The notes: generated from the sequence alone by a model not told the origin. 64,000 nucleotides of DNA from Gammaproteobacteria bacterium (GCA_016191245.1 JACPOY010000026.1:1-64000); one strand, 5' to 3'. Positions 47,521-57,451 are shown, counted from the first letter of the stretch. Made by a program: numbers and translations.

Positions 47521-47979
47521 ATGATTACCCATACTGTTTCTTATAAACGCCCTGAATCAGTATTAGTGGTTGTTTATTCCACTGCTAAGGTGCTGTTACT
47601 GCAAAGAAGAGATGATAATACATTTTGGCAATCTGTCACGGGCAGTTTAATGCCAAATGAGCTCCCTCTTGCTGCAGCTTGGAGAGAATTAAGAGAAGAG
47701 ACTGGTTTACATGAAATGAATGGGCAATTACATGATTGCCACCATCAAAAGTGGTTTGATATTTACCCACATTGGCGCTATCGCTACGAGCCTGGTGTGA
47801 CACGTAATTTAGAACATGTATTTAGTTTTGAAGTGAAAGAACCGCTTACAATTAGGTTAAGTCATGAACATCTTGACTATTGTTGGCTAACTAAAGAGGA
47901 CGCGATGAAGCGGGTGATTTCAACCACTAATCGCGACGCAATTTTACAATTTGTTAAATTCACAGCGAACGATTTTTAG
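47521..47979 (+). CDS. nudB: Dihydroneopterin triphosphate diphosphatase NudB
   Basis: 152-aa Nudix hydrolase in folate synthesis. Nudix box GSLMPNELPLAAAWRELREETGL fits Gx5Ex7REUxEExGU exactly; NudB-like PESVLVVVYS start and FDIYPHWRYRYEPGVTRNLEHVFSF. Precedes yebC-ruvCAB as in other gammaproteobacteria. The last codons form one arm of the hairpin element at 47966. Confidence 0.93.
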   Translation: MITHTVSYKRPESVLVVVYSTAKVLLLQRRDDNTFWQSVTGSLMPNELPLAAAWRELREETGLHEMNGQLHDCHHQKWFDIYPHWRYRYEPGVTRNLEHVFSFEVKEPLTIRLSHEHLDYCWLTKEDAMKRVISTTNRDAILQFVKFTANDF

Positions 47980-48070
47980 GCGAGGCGCCTAGCCTCGAAC
48001 AACCGGAGTGTATATTCTCATACATGAGGATTGTGAGAGGCGAAAGGCAACAAAGCATAAAATTCGTTCG
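47966..48070 (+). repeat. Covarying hairpin element, copy B
   Basis: Arms CGAACGATTTT (47966, inside the last nudB codons) and AAAATTCGTTCG (48059-48070). Inner stems GCCTC / GAGGC and ACAACC / GGATTGT; apex GGAGTGTAT-N6-ATACATGA, where the C/G pair of other copies is replaced by T/A. Same strand as nudB; ends about 20 bp before yebC. Confidence 0.78.
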
Positions 48071-48089
48071 AGAAGAATGAGGAGTTGAG

Positions 48090-48827
48090 ATGGCTGGACA
48101 TAGTAAATGGGCAAATATTAAACATCGAAAAGGTGCCCAAGATGCCAAGCGTGGAAAAATATTTACCAAGTTGATTAGAGAAATCACCACCGCAGCAAGA
48201 ATTAGTTCTGATATCAATAATCCCCGATTAAGAATAGCGGTAGATAAAGCTCTTAGTAATAATATGACGCGCGATACCATTGATAGAGCCATTAAGCGCG
48301 GTATTGGTGGTGATGATGGTAAAGAAATGGAACAAATCCGTTATGAAGGCTATGGCCCTAACGGGGTTGCTGTGATGGTGGATTGTTTAACCGATAATAA
48401 AAATAGAACGGTTTCAGAAGTTAGACATGCTTTCACCAAAATGGGTGGAAACTTAGGAACAGATGGCTCAGTGAGTTATTTATTTACGAAAGTAGGCCAG
48501 TTATTGTTTGCTAAACCCGGTGATCAAGATAAATTAATGGAAGCCGCGATAGAAGCTGGCGCTGAAGATATCGAGCAGCAAGAAGATGGCGGCGTCATTG
48601 TCAATACGACGCCTGAAACCTTCAATAGTGTTTTAGATGTCATGAAATCTTTAGGTTTTACACCGGATAATGCAGAGCTGACCATGAATGCATCAGTGAA
48701 TGTGCCTCTTAATTTTGAAGATGCTGAAAAGTTTATGAAGATGGTCGAAATGTTAGAAGATTTGGATGATGTGCAAGAAGTGTACTCCAATGCTGAAATT
48801 TCAGAAGAGATTGGAAGCCGATTATAG
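48090..48827 (+). CDS. yebC: YebC/PmpR family translation or transcription factor
   Basis: 245 aa, cytosolic. [28 protein letters not shown] at the start, then DRAIKRG and [14 protein letters not shown], are diagnostic. YebC proteins were described as DNA-binding regulators and more recently as factors easing translation of proline-rich stretches. ATG with GAGGAG upstream; ruvC starts 9 bp after the stop. Confidence 0.95.
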   Translation: MAGHSKWANIKHRKGAQDAKRGKIFTKLIREITTAARISSDINNPRLRIAVDKALSNNMTRDTIDRAIKRGIGGDDGKEMEQIRYEGYGPNGVAVMVDCLTDNKNRTVSEVRHAFTKMGGNLGTDGSVSYLFTKVGQLLFAKPGDQDKLMEAAIEAGAEDIEQQEDGGVIVNTTPETFNSVLDVMKSLGFTPDNAELTMNASVNVPLNFEDAEKFMKMVEMLEDLDDVQEVYSNAEISEEIGSRL

Positions 48828-48836
48828 GAAAAAATA

Positions 48837-49397
48837 GTGTCGACCAGACGGATTTTGGGAATCGATCCTGGTTCTAGGATAACAGGATTTGGTGTGATAG
48901 AGCATTCAGCTGGGCAGTCTACCTGCCTGATGGGGGGGTGCGTTCGTCTGACGGCATTGGATATGCCAACACGTCTTGGCAAGTTATTTGGTGAAATTCA
49001 AGAGATAGTGAGAATTTATAAACCCACAGAGCTTGCCATAGAGCAAATTTTTGTCCAAAAAAATGTTCAATCAGCTTTGAAATTAGGCCAAGCGCGCGGT
49101 GTAGCGATTGCCGCTGCGATTGCGGTCAATATTCCTGTTTTTGAATATGCCCCCCGAGCAATAAAACAAGCCATTGTAGGCAAGGGTAGTGCTGACAAAA
49201 TTCAAGTACAACATATGATTCAAGTGCTATTATCTTTAAATGCGAAGCCTCAAGCAGATGCCGCAGATGCTTTAGCAGTTGCATTGTGTCATATTCACAG
49301 TGTTTCGAGATTGTCAGTCACCAAGACTGCAAGACGAGGGCGGCGAACTAAATGTAACCAAAAATGGGTAGGATATGATAGGACAACTTCGCGGTAG
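48837..49397 (+). CDS. ruvC: Holliday junction resolvase RuvC
   Basis: 186 aa endonuclease cutting Holliday junctions; dimeric RNase H fold. Catalytic acids: D in GIDPGSRITGFGV (residue 10), E in AIEQIFVQKN, and the DAADALAVALCH pair. Longer basic C-tail than E. coli (TKTARRGRRTKCNQ), overlapping ruvA by 23 bp. Start GTG with AGGA upstream. Confidence 0.95.
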   Translation: MSTRRILGIDPGSRITGFGVIEHSAGQSTCLMGGCVRLTALDMPTRLGKLFGEIQEIVRIYKPTELAIEQIFVQKNVQSALKLGQARGVAIAAAIAVNIPVFEYAPRAIKQAIVGKGSADKIQVQHMIQVLLSLNAKPQADAADALAVALCHIHSVSRLSVTKTARRGRRTKCNQKWVGYDRTTSR

Positions 49398-49983
49398 ATT
49401 AATAGAAAAACACCCTCCTCATTTAATGATAGAGGTCAATGGGGTAGGGTATTGTTTACAAGCACCATTATCTACTTTTTTTATCTTGCCTGGGTTGAAT
49501 GAAGAAGTTGTACTACGCACACATCTGATAGTACGAGAAGACGCTCACATTTTATATGGTTTTAATAGCAAAGAAGAATGTCGGCTATTTCAAGAGATAA
49601 TTAAAATCAATGGCGTTGGGCCAAAAGTTGCCTTAGCCATACTTTCTGGTTTATCCCCACAAGAATTTGCGGATGTGATTATTACTCAAGAAGTGAGTCG
49701 TTTACAATGTTTGCCGGGAATAGGGGCAAAAACTGCACAACGTATTATCGTTGAAATGCAAGATAGATTATCAAAGCTCAATATAACGGCCTCGTCGAAT
49801 TTTAGTTCAACCATTCTTTCTGGCGCAACCCTTGCCAATGATCCAGTGCAAGAAGCTATCGCGGCATTGGTGTCTTTAGGCTATAAACAAAGCGAAGCAG
49901 TTAAAGCGGTTAGCAAAGTCCATCACTCTGCGCACTGTGAACAAATTATTAAAGATGCATTGCAAGGACTAGCAAAAGTATGA
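49375..49983 (+). CDS. ruvA: Holliday junction branch migration protein RuvA
   Basis: 202 aa tetramer that binds four-way junctions and loads RuvB. N-terminal OB fold ([26 protein letters not shown]), two helix-hairpin-helix motifs ([31 protein letters not shown]) and the C-terminal RuvB-binding domain ([16 protein letters not shown]). Stop overlaps the ruvB start (ATGA). Confidence 0.97.
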   Translation: MIGQLRGRLIEKHPPHLMIEVNGVGYCLQAPLSTFFILPGLNEEVVLRTHLIVREDAHILYGFNSKEECRLFQEIIKINGVGPKVALAILSGLSPQEFADVIITQEVSRLQCLPGIGAKTAQRIIVEMQDRLSKLNITASSNFSSTILSGATLANDPVQEAIAALVSLGYKQSEAVKAVSKVHHSAHCEQIIKDALQGLAKV

Positions 49984-50999
49984 GTAGTGAAGTGACAGAT
50001 AGAGTCGTATCTTCGAGTATCAGTGATGTTGAGATAGCAACAGAATCATTAATTAGACCGCAGTATTTGTCAGATTATACAGGACAGGAAGCGGCCTGTT
50101 CTCAGTTAAGTATTTTTATTGAAGCCGCAAAGATGCGACGAGAATCCATGGATCATTTGTTGATTTTTGGGCCTCCTGGTTTAGGCAAGACAACTTTGGC
50201 TAATATTGTTGCTAATGAATTAGGTGTCAATATTAGACAAACCTCTGGCCCCGTGATTGAGCGAGCTGGTGATTTAGCAGCGATATTAACTAATTTACAA
50301 GCCCACGATGTATTATTTATTGATGAAATACATCGCTTGAGCCCGGTTGTGGAAGAAGTGCTATATCCGGCGATGGAAGATTATCAAATTGACATTATGA
50401 TAGGCGAAGGGCCTGCAGCTAGAAGCATTAAATTAGATATACCACCCTTTACATTAATTGGGGCGACCACGCGGGCAGGTATGTTAACTTCGCCGCTTAG
50501 AGATAGATTTGGTATTGTTCTACGCCTTGAGTTTTATAACGTAGCGGAGTTGAAGCAAATTGTGATGCGCTCGGCAAAAGTGATGCGGATCCCGATTTTG
50601 GAAGAAGGGGCTTTAGAAATTGCCAGTCGTTCTCGTGGCACCCCTCGCATTGCAAATCGTTTACTGCGCAGAGTGCGAGATGTGGCGCAGGTGAAAGGAG
50701 AGGGAATTATTACCCATGTGTTAGCAAAAGAAGCATTATCTTTGTTAGAAGTAGATAACAAAGGCTTCGATGTGCTTGATAGAAAATTATTGCAGTGTGC
50801 CATCGAGAAATTTGATGGTGGTCCCGTTGGGATTGATAGTTTAGCAGCAGCGATTGGTGAAGCTAAAGATACGATTGAAGATGTAATTGAGCCTTATTTA
50901 ATTCAACAAGGATTTATGATCCGCACGCCAAGAGGGCGATTAGTAACAGCGCAAACGTATGTACATTTTGGGTTAACGCCTCCTTCAGCAAAGATTTAA
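49980..50999 (+). CDS. ruvB: Holliday junction helicase RuvB
   Basis: 339 aa AAA+ motor for branch migration. Walker [10 protein letters not shown], Walker [10 protein letters not shown], sensor 1 GATTRAG, and arginine finger region SPLRDRFG; the C-terminal winged helix has TPRGRLVT. N-terminus (about 1-25) is a little longer than usual. Followed by an inverted pair of REP-like repeats. Confidence 0.97.
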   Translation: MSSEVTDRVVSSSISDVEIATESLIRPQYLSDYTGQEAACSQLSIFIEAAKMRRESMDHLLIFGPPGLGKTTLANIVANELGVNIRQTSGPVIERAGDLAAILTNLQAHDVLFIDEIHRLSPVVEEVLYPAMEDYQIDIMIGEGPAARSIKLDIPPFTLIGATTRAGMLTSPLRDRFGIVLRLEFYNVAELKQIVMRSAKVMRIPILEEGALEIASRSRGTPRIANRLLRRVRDVAQVKGEGIITHVLAKEALSLLEVDNKGFDVLDRKLLQCAIEKFDGGPVGIDSLAAAIGEAKDTIEDVIEPYLIQQGFMIRTPRGRLVTAQTYVHFGLTPPSAKI

Positions 51000-51001
51000 A
51001 T

Positions 51002-51046
51002 ACCCCTCATCCTAGCCTTCTCCCGCAAGGGGAGAAGGGACAAGAA
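51002..51046 (-). repeat. REP-like repeat, copy 6 (left half of inverted pair)
   Basis: CCCCTCATCC, palindrome CTCCCGCAAGGGGAG, AAGGGACAAGAA. Sits 2 bp after the ruvB stop and faces copy 7, forming a BIME-like inverted pair of about 100 bp. Confidence 0.88.
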
Positions 51047-51063
51047 TGCGGGGCTCTTTTCCG

Positions 51064-51104
51064 TTCCCCTCTCCCCTTGCGGGAGAGGGTTAGGGTGAGG
51101 GTCT
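51064..51104 (+). repeat. REP-like repeat, copy 7 (right half of inverted pair)
   Basis: TCCCCTCTCCCCTTGCGGG and GGTTAGGGTGAGGG in opposite orientation to copy 6. The pair can fold into one long hairpin between ruvB and ybgC. Confidence 0.88.
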
Positions 51105-51137
51105 TAAAAAAGATAATGATGTTTTAGGAACAAATGA

Positions 51138-51542
51138 ATGTCTCATTTTTATTCACTCCAAATATTTTATGAAGATACGGATGCAGGAGGAATTGTTTAT
51201 CACGCTAACTATATTAAGTTTATGGAGCGCGCTAGAACAATGCTTTTGCAAGAAAAAGGATTGAGTTTGCCAGCTTTAATTGATACCTTTGGTATACAAT
51301 TCGTCGTGCGAGCAATAAATATTACTTATGAGCGGCCAGCAAAGTTACAACAGACTATTGTGGTCGTTACTGATATAGCTAAATCAGGAAAGGCGAGCTT
51401 AACATTTAAGCAAAATATCTATTTTGATCCGAGTGACGCCAATACTATGATATGTTCAGGTGAAGTCGTTATTGTTTGTACCAATTTGCAATTTAAGCCA
51501 AATGCCATACCTACTGCGGTATTGAGGGAGTTAAAAGAGTGA
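51138..51542 (+). CDS. ybgC: Acyl-CoA thioesterase YbgC
   Basis: 134-aa hot-dog-fold thioesterase acting on acyl-CoA/acyl-ACP, linked to phospholipid metabolism at the Tol-Pal locus. Catalytic Asp in YEDTDAGGIVYHANYIKF; FMERARTMLL follows. The stop overlaps the tolQ GTG start. First gene of ybgC-tolQRAB-pal-cpoB. Confidence 0.95.
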   Translation: MSHFYSLQIFYEDTDAGGIVYHANYIKFMERARTMLLQEKGLSLPALIDTFGIQFVVRAINITYERPAKLQQTIVVVTDIAKSGKASLTFKQNIYFDPSDANTMICSGEVVIVCTNLQFKPNAIPTAVLRELKE

Positions 51543-52270
51543 AAACTGACTTATCTTTATTGAGTTTATTCACTGATGCCAGTGCTTTAGTACAAATTGT
51601 CATGTTAATTTTAGTCTCATTATCAGTGATATCTTGGACACTGATTTTGCAGCGTGGTTATGCTTTGCTACAAGCGCAACGCTTATTTTCAAGCTTTCAG
51701 GAAAAATTTCATCTAAGCACGGACTTGAATCGATTATATGACTATCTTGCACAACGACGACATCAAGGCTTTGGTATTGAGCAAGTGTTTCGTCAGGGTT
51801 TTCGTGAATTTGTGCGTTTGTACAAGCAGGATGTTGCACCTCAAGTGGTCATGGAAGGTACAGAGCGTGCGATGCGTGTTGCGTTAGCAAATGAAGAAAG
51901 TGAGCTTGAGCAGCATTTACCATTTTTAGCTACCGTTGGTTCCATCAGCGTTTATATTGGATTATTTGGAACAGTATGGGGAATTATGACTGCTTTTCGT
52001 GCTTTAGGGAGTGTGCAACAAGCAACGCTTGCTATGGTTGCCCCAGGTATATCAGAAGCACTGGTTGCTACGGCATTAGGTTTGTTTGCGGCCATCCCTG
52101 CCGTATTTGCTTACAACCGCTTTTTCACCCAAGTTGATAGGTTAATGCGTAATTATGACAACTTAGCAGAAGAATTTTCCGGTGCGTTGCATAGACGATT
52201 ACATAGCCAGTCTTGGCAAGAAAGCGAAGCAGAAGTTGCGCGTCCTAATTTTGAAGAAGACCATAAGTAG
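51539..52270 (+). CDS. tolQ: Tol-Pal system protein TolQ
   Basis: 243 aa, three membrane helices (about 15-38, 130-155, 170-192). Homologue of ExbB/MotA that forms the proton channel with TolR. PFLATVGSISVYIGLFGTVWGIM and ISEALVATALGLFAAIPAV are diagnostic. Start GTG overlapping ybgC. Confidence 0.96.
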   Translation: MKTDLSLLSLFTDASALVQIVMLILVSLSVISWTLILQRGYALLQAQRLFSSFQEKFHLSTDLNRLYDYLAQRRHQGFGIEQVFRQGFREFVRLYKQDVAPQVVMEGTERAMRVALANEESELEQHLPFLATVGSISVYIGLFGTVWGIMTAFRALGSVQQATLAMVAPGISEALVATALGLFAAIPAVFAYNRFFTQVDRLMRNYDNLAEEFSGALHRRLHSQSWQESEAEVARPNFEEDHK

Positions 52271-52276
52271 GCAACC

Positions 52277-52753
52277 ATGCTAAAAAAGCGTCGTTCTAAA
52301 AAACTTAGCGCCGAAATCAATGTTGTTCCTTACATCGATGTGATGTTGGTATTACTTGTGATTTTTATTGTTACTGCTCCTTTATTACAACAAGGGGTGG
52401 CGGTAGATTTACCGCAGGCAAGTGCAAAAGCATTGCCTCCTTCTGAAAAAGAACCCATTGTTGTTAGCGTTGATAAAGAAGGGAATTATTATCTTAATAT
52501 TGCAGAATCACCACAGGCTATTATCGCAAAAGATGCCCTTTCTGTTCGTGTAATGGCAGAGCTAAAGCGTACCCCACAACGCAAAGTTCTAGTGAAAGCA
52601 GACAACCATGTTAATTATGGCAAAGTGATTGGTGCGATGGTGTTATTGCAACATGCCGGAGCGCCTAGTGTTGGCTTGGTTACCCAAGACGATACGACAC
52701 CAAGCTCTACGACAGCCAAAAAGCCTGTTTCTCATGCGAGTGAAAGAGGATGA
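52277..52753 (+). CDS. tolR: Tol-Pal system protein TolR
   Basis: 158 aa, single N-terminal helix with the proton-carrying Asp in INVVPYIDVMLVLLVIFIVTAP, then a periplasmic domain. Works with TolQ to energise TolA. Ends overlapping the tolA start (ATGA). Confidence 0.95.
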   Translation: MLKKRRSKKLSAEINVVPYIDVMLVLLVIFIVTAPLLQQGVAVDLPQASAKALPPSEKEPIVVSVDKEGNYYLNIAESPQAIIAKDALSVRVMAELKRTPQRKVLVKADNHVNYGKVIGAMVLLQHAGAPSVGLVTQDDTTPSSTTAKKPVSHASERG

Positions 52754-53634
52754 AGGTGAGAAGTCGTTCTGAGAAGATTTCTTTTGCTTGCGCACTTGGC
52801 TTACATCTTATTTTGGCCATGTTAATTATTTTTAGTGTTGAAAGAACGATAATCCTCCCTGCTGAGCCCAGCGATGAGAAAAAGCAAATTATTGATGCTG
52901 TGATGGTGAACAAAAAAACCTTGCAAGAAGAAGTCAATCGGCTGGAAGAAAAAGAACTCAAGAAACGCCAAGTTGAACAAGAACGAATTGCGGAAATAGC
53001 GAATAAAGAAAAAGAAGCAATTCAAAAGCGTGAAAAGGAAGAAAAGCTCATCATTGAATTAAAGAAGAAAAATGAAGAGTTAAAGAAAGAAGCCGAATTG
53101 CAAAAATTAGCACAAGAGAAGCTTGAAAAAGAACGTGAAGCAAAACTAAAGAAAGAACAAGAAGAATTAAAGAAAATTCAGAAAGCCAAAGAAGAAGCCT
53201 TGGCACAAAAGAAAAAATTAGAAGAAGTGAAAAAAGCGCAAGAAGAGAAAAAAGCTGAAGAAGATAGAATTGCCGCGCAAAAACAAAAAGAAAAAGAACT
53301 GACAGAACAAAAAGTAGCACAAGCGATAAGTCCTCGTGTGAAAATGGATCAAATTACCAAACATGCGATGTTAATTAGAAATAAAATTCACCAACATTGG
53401 CGCCAACCCATTGGTTTTGATTTTAATGGGTTTTATTGCGTTGTTACGGTAAGTTTATTACCCACAGGCGATGTGGTGGATGCAGTCGTCATTAAATCCA
53501 GCGGCAATGTGGAATTTGATCGTTCAGCGGAAGTCGCGGTACGAAAAGCATCGCCCTTGCCAATGCCTGAAGATTCAAATATTGCAAAAGAATTTCGCCA
53601 ATTTGACTTTACTTTCCGTCCGGAGGCCGTTTAA
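52750..53634 (+). CDS. tolA: Tol-Pal system protein TolA
   Basis: 294 aa: N-terminal membrane helix ([20 protein letters not shown]), a very charged coiled-coil (about 50-195, Lys/Glu/Ala rich), and a C-terminal domain III (about 200-294; [36 protein letters not shown]). It bridges inner membrane and Pal. The tolB ATG shares its first base with the tolA stop (TAATG). Confidence 0.95.
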   Translation: MKVRSRSEKISFACALGLHLILAMLIIFSVERTIILPAEPSDEKKQIIDAVMVNKKTLQEEVNRLEEKELKKRQVEQERIAEIANKEKEAIQKREKEEKLIIELKKKNEELKKEAELQKLAQEKLEKEREAKLKKEQEELKKIQKAKEEALAQKKKLEEVKKAQEEKKAEEDRIAAQKQKEKELTEQKVAQAISPRVKMDQITKHAMLIRNKIHQHWRQPIGFDFNGFYCVVTVSLLPTGDVVDAVVIKSSGNVEFDRSAEVAVRKASPLPMPEDSNIAKEFRQFDFTFRPEAV

Positions 53635-54965
53635 TGAAATGTAAGTATTGGATCCCACTATTATTAGGGATTGCTTTCAATGCGCAGGGTAGGCTGAATA
53701 TTGAGATTACTCAAGGTGAAGCGGCAGGCGTTCCGATTGCGGTAACAACCAGTGTCCAGGAAAATGTGAATGGGCGTGCTTTGGTTTCAAGTTCTTTTGA
53801 AGAAATAGCCTCTGTGGTGCGTAATGATTTGAAAATGTGCGGTCGTTTTGAGCCACTTTTTCCTGAACAATTACCCAAAATAAAAGCGCCAAATCAAGAA
53901 CTCGATCTTGCCACATGGCAAGGTGTGGGCGCTGAAAACGTTGTATTAGGTGTTGTGCAATCAGCGGGTAATGATTTTTTTACGGTTTCATTTCAATTAC
54001 TTGATGTATATAACGCTCCCAAAGGTGGGGTGAGTACCGTATTAGCATCCAAAACCTATAATGGCATTCGTCGACAAGATTTTCGCGCGCTTGCCCATCA
54101 TATTAGTGATGTAATTTATGAAAAATTAACTGGTGTCAGAGGTGCTTTTTCAACCCGCATCGCTTATGTGATGGTCATGAATACCATGGATGGAAAGCGA
54201 TATAGTTTAGAAATTGCAGATGCTGATGGATTTAATCCTTTAACATTGGTGAAATCAAAACAGCCCATTATGTCGCCAAGTTGGTCGCAAGATGGAAAAC
54301 GAATAGCGTTTGTTTCTTTTGAAAAGAATCGCGCTGAAATTTATATTATCGATGTTGCTTCAGGTCGACGCGAATTATTATCACATTTTTCAGGTATTAA
54401 TGGTGCACCTGCTTGGTCACCTGATGGGCGCAATTTAGCTTTAGTCTTGTCTAAAACCGGCAGCCCTAAGCTTTATTTGATGAACATGAATACCAAAGAA
54501 TTAACCCAAATAACTGATGGCTATTCCATTGATACGGAACCTTGTTGGTCCCCTAATGGTCGCTCGTTATTCTTTACATCAAATCGCGGTGGTAAACCTC
54601 AAATATATCGCTTAGATTTGGCTAGTCGTAAAGTTGAGAGAGTTACCTTTGTGGGGAACTATAATGCGCGTCCGATGCTTTCCCCAGATGGACGTTATTT
54701 GGTGATGATGCATCGTGAAGATAAGGATGATCATTTTCATATAGCAAGTCAGGATTTAGAAACCGGGCAAGTATCTGTTCTAACTCACGCACGTTTAGAT
54801 GAATCTCCCACCTTGTCTCCTAACGGTGCTATGGTACTCTATGGCACGCAAGATGGTGATCGCCAAATTTTGGGTTTAGTGACCCTGGATGGTCGGGGGC
54901 AGTTACGTCTACCAGCGCGAGAAGGTAGTGTTCAGGAACCAGCATGGTCACCGTTTCTCTCTTGA
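53634..54965 (+). CDS. tolB: Tol-Pal system protein TolB
   Basis: 443 aa periplasmic protein. Short signal peptide ([15 protein letters not shown]), N-terminal alpha/beta domain (about 20-165), then a six-bladed WD/PD40 beta-propeller with repeated SPxWSxDGxxIAFxS units. Binds Pal and TolA. Confidence 0.96.
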   Translation: MKCKYWIPLLLGIAFNAQGRLNIEITQGEAAGVPIAVTTSVQENVNGRALVSSSFEEIASVVRNDLKMCGRFEPLFPEQLPKIKAPNQELDLATWQGVGAENVVLGVVQSAGNDFFTVSFQLLDVYNAPKGGVSTVLASKTYNGIRRQDFRALAHHISDVIYEKLTGVRGAFSTRIAYVMVMNTMDGKRYSLEIADADGFNPLTLVKSKQPIMSPSWSQDGKRIAFVSFEKNRAEIYIIDVASGRRELLSHFSGINGAPAWSPDGRNLALVLSKTGSPKLYLMNMNTKELTQITDGYSIDTEPCWSPNGRSLFFTSNRGGKPQIYRLDLASRKVERVTFVGNYNARPMLSPDGRYLVMMHREDKDDHFHIASQDLETGQVSVLTHARLDESPTLSPNGAMVLYGTQDGDRQILGLVTLDGRGQLRLPAREGSVQEPAWSPFLS

Positions 54966-55013
54966 TATAAGATACTGGTTTACATAATTTATATAATAGG
55001 TAAGGAGTCAAAC

Positions 55014-55517
55014 ATGCAAATTAGGGGTTTGCGTCATTTAATGGTCGCAGCTGTTATTTGTTTGGGAGTAGTCGGCTGTTCTCATAATGCGAAACATGGC
55101 GATAAAAATTCAGGCTACGGTGCTAACTCTCAAGGAGCAGGCGAAGGCGCTGGCTTTGCGGGTGATGACGCTGCGCGTGATATGATGGCAAAACGTAAGA
55201 TCTACTTCGATTACGATAGATCTGACATTCATCAGCAAGACTATGATGTGATTTATGCTCATGCTGAGTACTTAAAGAACCATGCTAATCGTCGTCTTCG
55301 TGTTGAAGGACACACCGATGAAAAAGGTAGCCGTGAATATAACGTTGCTCTAGGTGAAAGACGTGCACGTTCAGTGGCTGAAGCTTTAATGTCACAAGGC
55401 GTTTCAGGTCATCAAGTTGCTACAGTTAGTTTTGGTAAAGAAAAGCCAGACAACTTAGGTCATAGTGCAGAAGATCATGCAATGAATCGTCGTGCTGTGA
55501 TTGTCTACGAGGACTAA
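55014..55517 (+). CDS. pal: Peptidoglycan-associated lipoprotein Pal
   Basis: 167 aa lipoprotein: lipobox LGVVGC (C22), a Gly-rich linker, then an OmpA-like peptidoglycan-binding domain (about 65-165: YFDYDRSDI, LRVEGHTDEKGSREYNVALGERRA, NRRAVIVY). Anchors the outer membrane to the cell wall and recycles through Tol. Start ATG with AAGGAG upstream. Confidence 0.97.
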   Translation: MQIRGLRHLMVAAVICLGVVGCSHNAKHGDKNSGYGANSQGAGEGAGFAGDDAARDMMAKRKIYFDYDRSDIHQQDYDVIYAHAEYLKNHANRRLRVEGHTDEKGSREYNVALGERRARSVAEALMSQGVSGHQVATVSFGKEKPDNLGHSAEDHAMNRRAVIVYED

Positions 55518-55520
55518 TCA

Positions 55521-56378
55521 ATGCAATTACCAAGAGCGTTTAACGCAACTGGTTTTTCAGTCTTCCTAATCACGCTATCCCTGTTTTCGACAGGGACAGC
55601 GTGGGGGATGGCGGACGTAGAATCACGTTCAGCAGGTCAACGTAGATTTAGTCAAGATGATTCACCTGAAAACCCGTCATTGAATCTGCTCAAGAAGTTG
55701 GAATTTTTACAACAAGAAGTGCAGGAGCTCAGAGGTAAAGTTGAAGAACAATCATATAAATTAAATCAAGTTCAGGAACAAAATAAAAAACTTTATCAAG
55801 ATTTAGATAAAAGAATGCGTGAAGGTGGTCCTGCTAAAACAGCAAGTACCCCAATTACTTCAGATCAAGAAACATTACATATCACCAATACGCCAAGCCC
55901 AGAGGCAAACACTTCAAGCGAATATGTCACATTCCAATCTGATGTTGGTACGACGGCTATCAATGCTCTGCAAACTACTCAAGATTTCGCTTCAGAAGAG
56001 AAAGCTTATCAACATGCTTATCGATTGATTCAAAATAAAGATTATGATGGTGCCATGACCGCCTTTAAAGCGATGGTACAGCAATATCCTCAAGGCAAAT
56101 ATGCGCCTAATGCGCAGTACTGGCTAGGGGAGATTTACCTGGTAAAAGGTAATTTAGATTTAGCAGGTAATGCCTTTGATATCGTATATCGCCAATATCC
56201 AAAGCATCCCAAGGCGGCAGATTCACTTTTAAAGCTTGGATATGTTGAATATGGCAAAGGGCAGTGGAAACGCTCCCAAGAATTGCTCAATCAAGTTAAA
56301 AGCCAGTTCCCAGGGACAACCTCAGCCCAGCTTGCGGATTCTCGCTTGCAGAAAATGCAGCAAGAAGGCCATCTCTAG
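55521..56378 (+). CDS. cpoB: Cell division coordinator CpoB (YbgF)
   Basis: 285 aa periplasmic protein: signal peptide (about 1-31), trimerising coiled coil (about 53-95, LEFLQQEVQELRGKVEEQ), a Thr/Ser-rich linker, and three TPRs (about 165-280; YPQGKYAPNAQYWLGEIYLVKG, YPKHPKAADSLLKLGY). Couples PBP1B activity with Tol during constriction. Begins 3 bp after pal. Confidence 0.95.
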   Translation: MQLPRAFNATGFSVFLITLSLFSTGTAWGMADVESRSAGQRRFSQDDSPENPSLNLLKKLEFLQQEVQELRGKVEEQSYKLNQVQEQNKKLYQDLDKRMREGGPAKTASTPITSDQETLHITNTPSPEANTSSEYVTFQSDVGTTAINALQTTQDFASEEKAYQHAYRLIQNKDYDGAMTAFKAMVQQYPQGKYAPNAQYWLGEIYLVKGNLDLAGNAFDIVYRQYPKHPKAADSLLKLGYVEYGKGQWKRSQELLNQVKSQFPGTTSAQLADSRLQKMQQEGHL

Positions 56379-56489
56379 GGCTTTATTCTTACCTCATTAC
56401 GAATTTTGCTAGTTGCTTGACAATGTTTTTGTTGGGTGTTAGTTTGTCTGCTTTGTTTAACCTTTTATCAGTTTTAGAGGTATTACACG

Positions 56490-57320
56490 ATGGCAAGAAC
56501 CAAAAAAACAAAGCCAACAGGCAGCCCTGCTACGCTAGCGAGTAATCCTGCAGCGTCACATGCCTCAGTAGCGGCTGCTGCATATACCCAAGAAGCGAAT
56601 AAAAGGGAACAATATCGACAATTTTTTGAATTGATTGATCAAATTGGAAGAACCGCTGGAGCATCCGCTCTCTATGGTGCTTTGATGAGCGTGCTTTGTT
56701 TTACGGGCTATGAGTTTTTTACCTCAAAATTAGGCGGGATGTTAGGTAAACTTTTTAGTGATATTTTCTCAGGCTACGCAAAGCTACTATTACCTCAGAT
56801 GTTGGTTCCTTATGCTACTTGGATTGCGATAGGTATTCCGGCTGCGATTTTTGCTTATCACGTTACTTATGCTGCGCTCACAGGCACGCTTGGATTAAAT
56901 GATTTGCGCAAAACGAGTCGATTGCAATCTACCCTAATAACAGCGGCCTTTGTTCTTCCTTTTGCAGGCTTTTGTTTAGGCGTGAGTTTAGGCATGTCTG
57001 TAAGCGCCGCCTATTGGCTTACAGGCGCATTAGGAGTGTTCACTGGCGTTTACTTGTCAGAATTAGGGCAAGGCATTGTGCAGTCTTTTTTTCCGCCTGA
57101 GCCTCAACCTGAAGATCAGCCCCACTCACCTCCAGCTAATAATGTTGATGCAGATGAGGATTTAGAGCCTGCTCCTCGACCGCTCTTAAATGATTATGGC
57201 AGAAAGAAAAAAGCGGCACCAAAACTTGCTGATGAAGCAAAAAAAGCAAGGCCAACAAGAAAATCAACGCATGAGCATGAAGAGGCCGCGCCCGCTCAAC
57301 GGAAGAATCATAGAAACTAA
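56490..57320 (+). CDS. Hypothetical multi-helix membrane protein with basic C-tail
   Basis: Not recognised (276 aa). Residues 1-45 are Ala/Thr/Ser rich and polar; about 55-215 contain four or five hydrophobic helices (AGASALYGALMSVLCFTGYEF; ATWIAIGIPAAIFAYHVTYAAL; LITAAFVLPFAGFCLGVSLGM; YWLTGALGVFTGVYL). The last 75 residues are Pro/acidic (PPEPQPEDQPHSPP) then strongly basic (GRKKKAAPK, KKARPTRKS). The tail clusters resemble a bipartite nuclear targeting signal, but chance basicity is equally possible. Lies alone between cpoB and tRNA-Lys; the gap upstream likely holds its promoter. Confidence 0.65.
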   Translation: MARTKKTKPTGSPATLASNPAASHASVAAAAYTQEANKREQYRQFFELIDQIGRTAGASALYGALMSVLCFTGYEFFTSKLGGMLGKLFSDIFSGYAKLLLPQMLVPYATWIAIGIPAAIFAYHVTYAALTGTLGLNDLRKTSRLQSTLITAAFVLPFAGFCLGVSLGMSVSAAYWLTGALGVFTGVYLSELGQGIVQSFFPPEPQPEDQPHSPPANNVDADEDLEPAPRPLLNDYGRKKKAAPKLADEAKKARPTRKSTHEHEEAAPAQRKNHRN

Positions 57321-57375
57321 CTCAGTATGGAACTTGTTATTTTATAATTTTAAGGTATCATACGGCCCTTACTTA

Positions 57376-57451
57376 GGGTCGTTAGCTCAGTCGGTAGAGC
57401 AGTAGACTTTTAATCTATTGGTCGATGGTTCGAATCCATCACGACCCACCA
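57376..57451 (+). tRNA. tRNA-Lys (anticodon TTT)
   Basis: Acceptor GGGTCGT / ACGACCC, D-arm AGCTCAGTCGGTAGAGC, anticodon stem GTAGA-CTTTTAA-TCTAT with anticodon TTT, T-arm GGTTCGAATCC and encoded CCA. 76 nt. Confidence 0.96.

Noticed and set aside
52822..53320. Leu/Phe-rich antisense frames over tolA
   Set aside because: Antisense of a Lys/Glu coiled coil gives such frames automatically; no other support.
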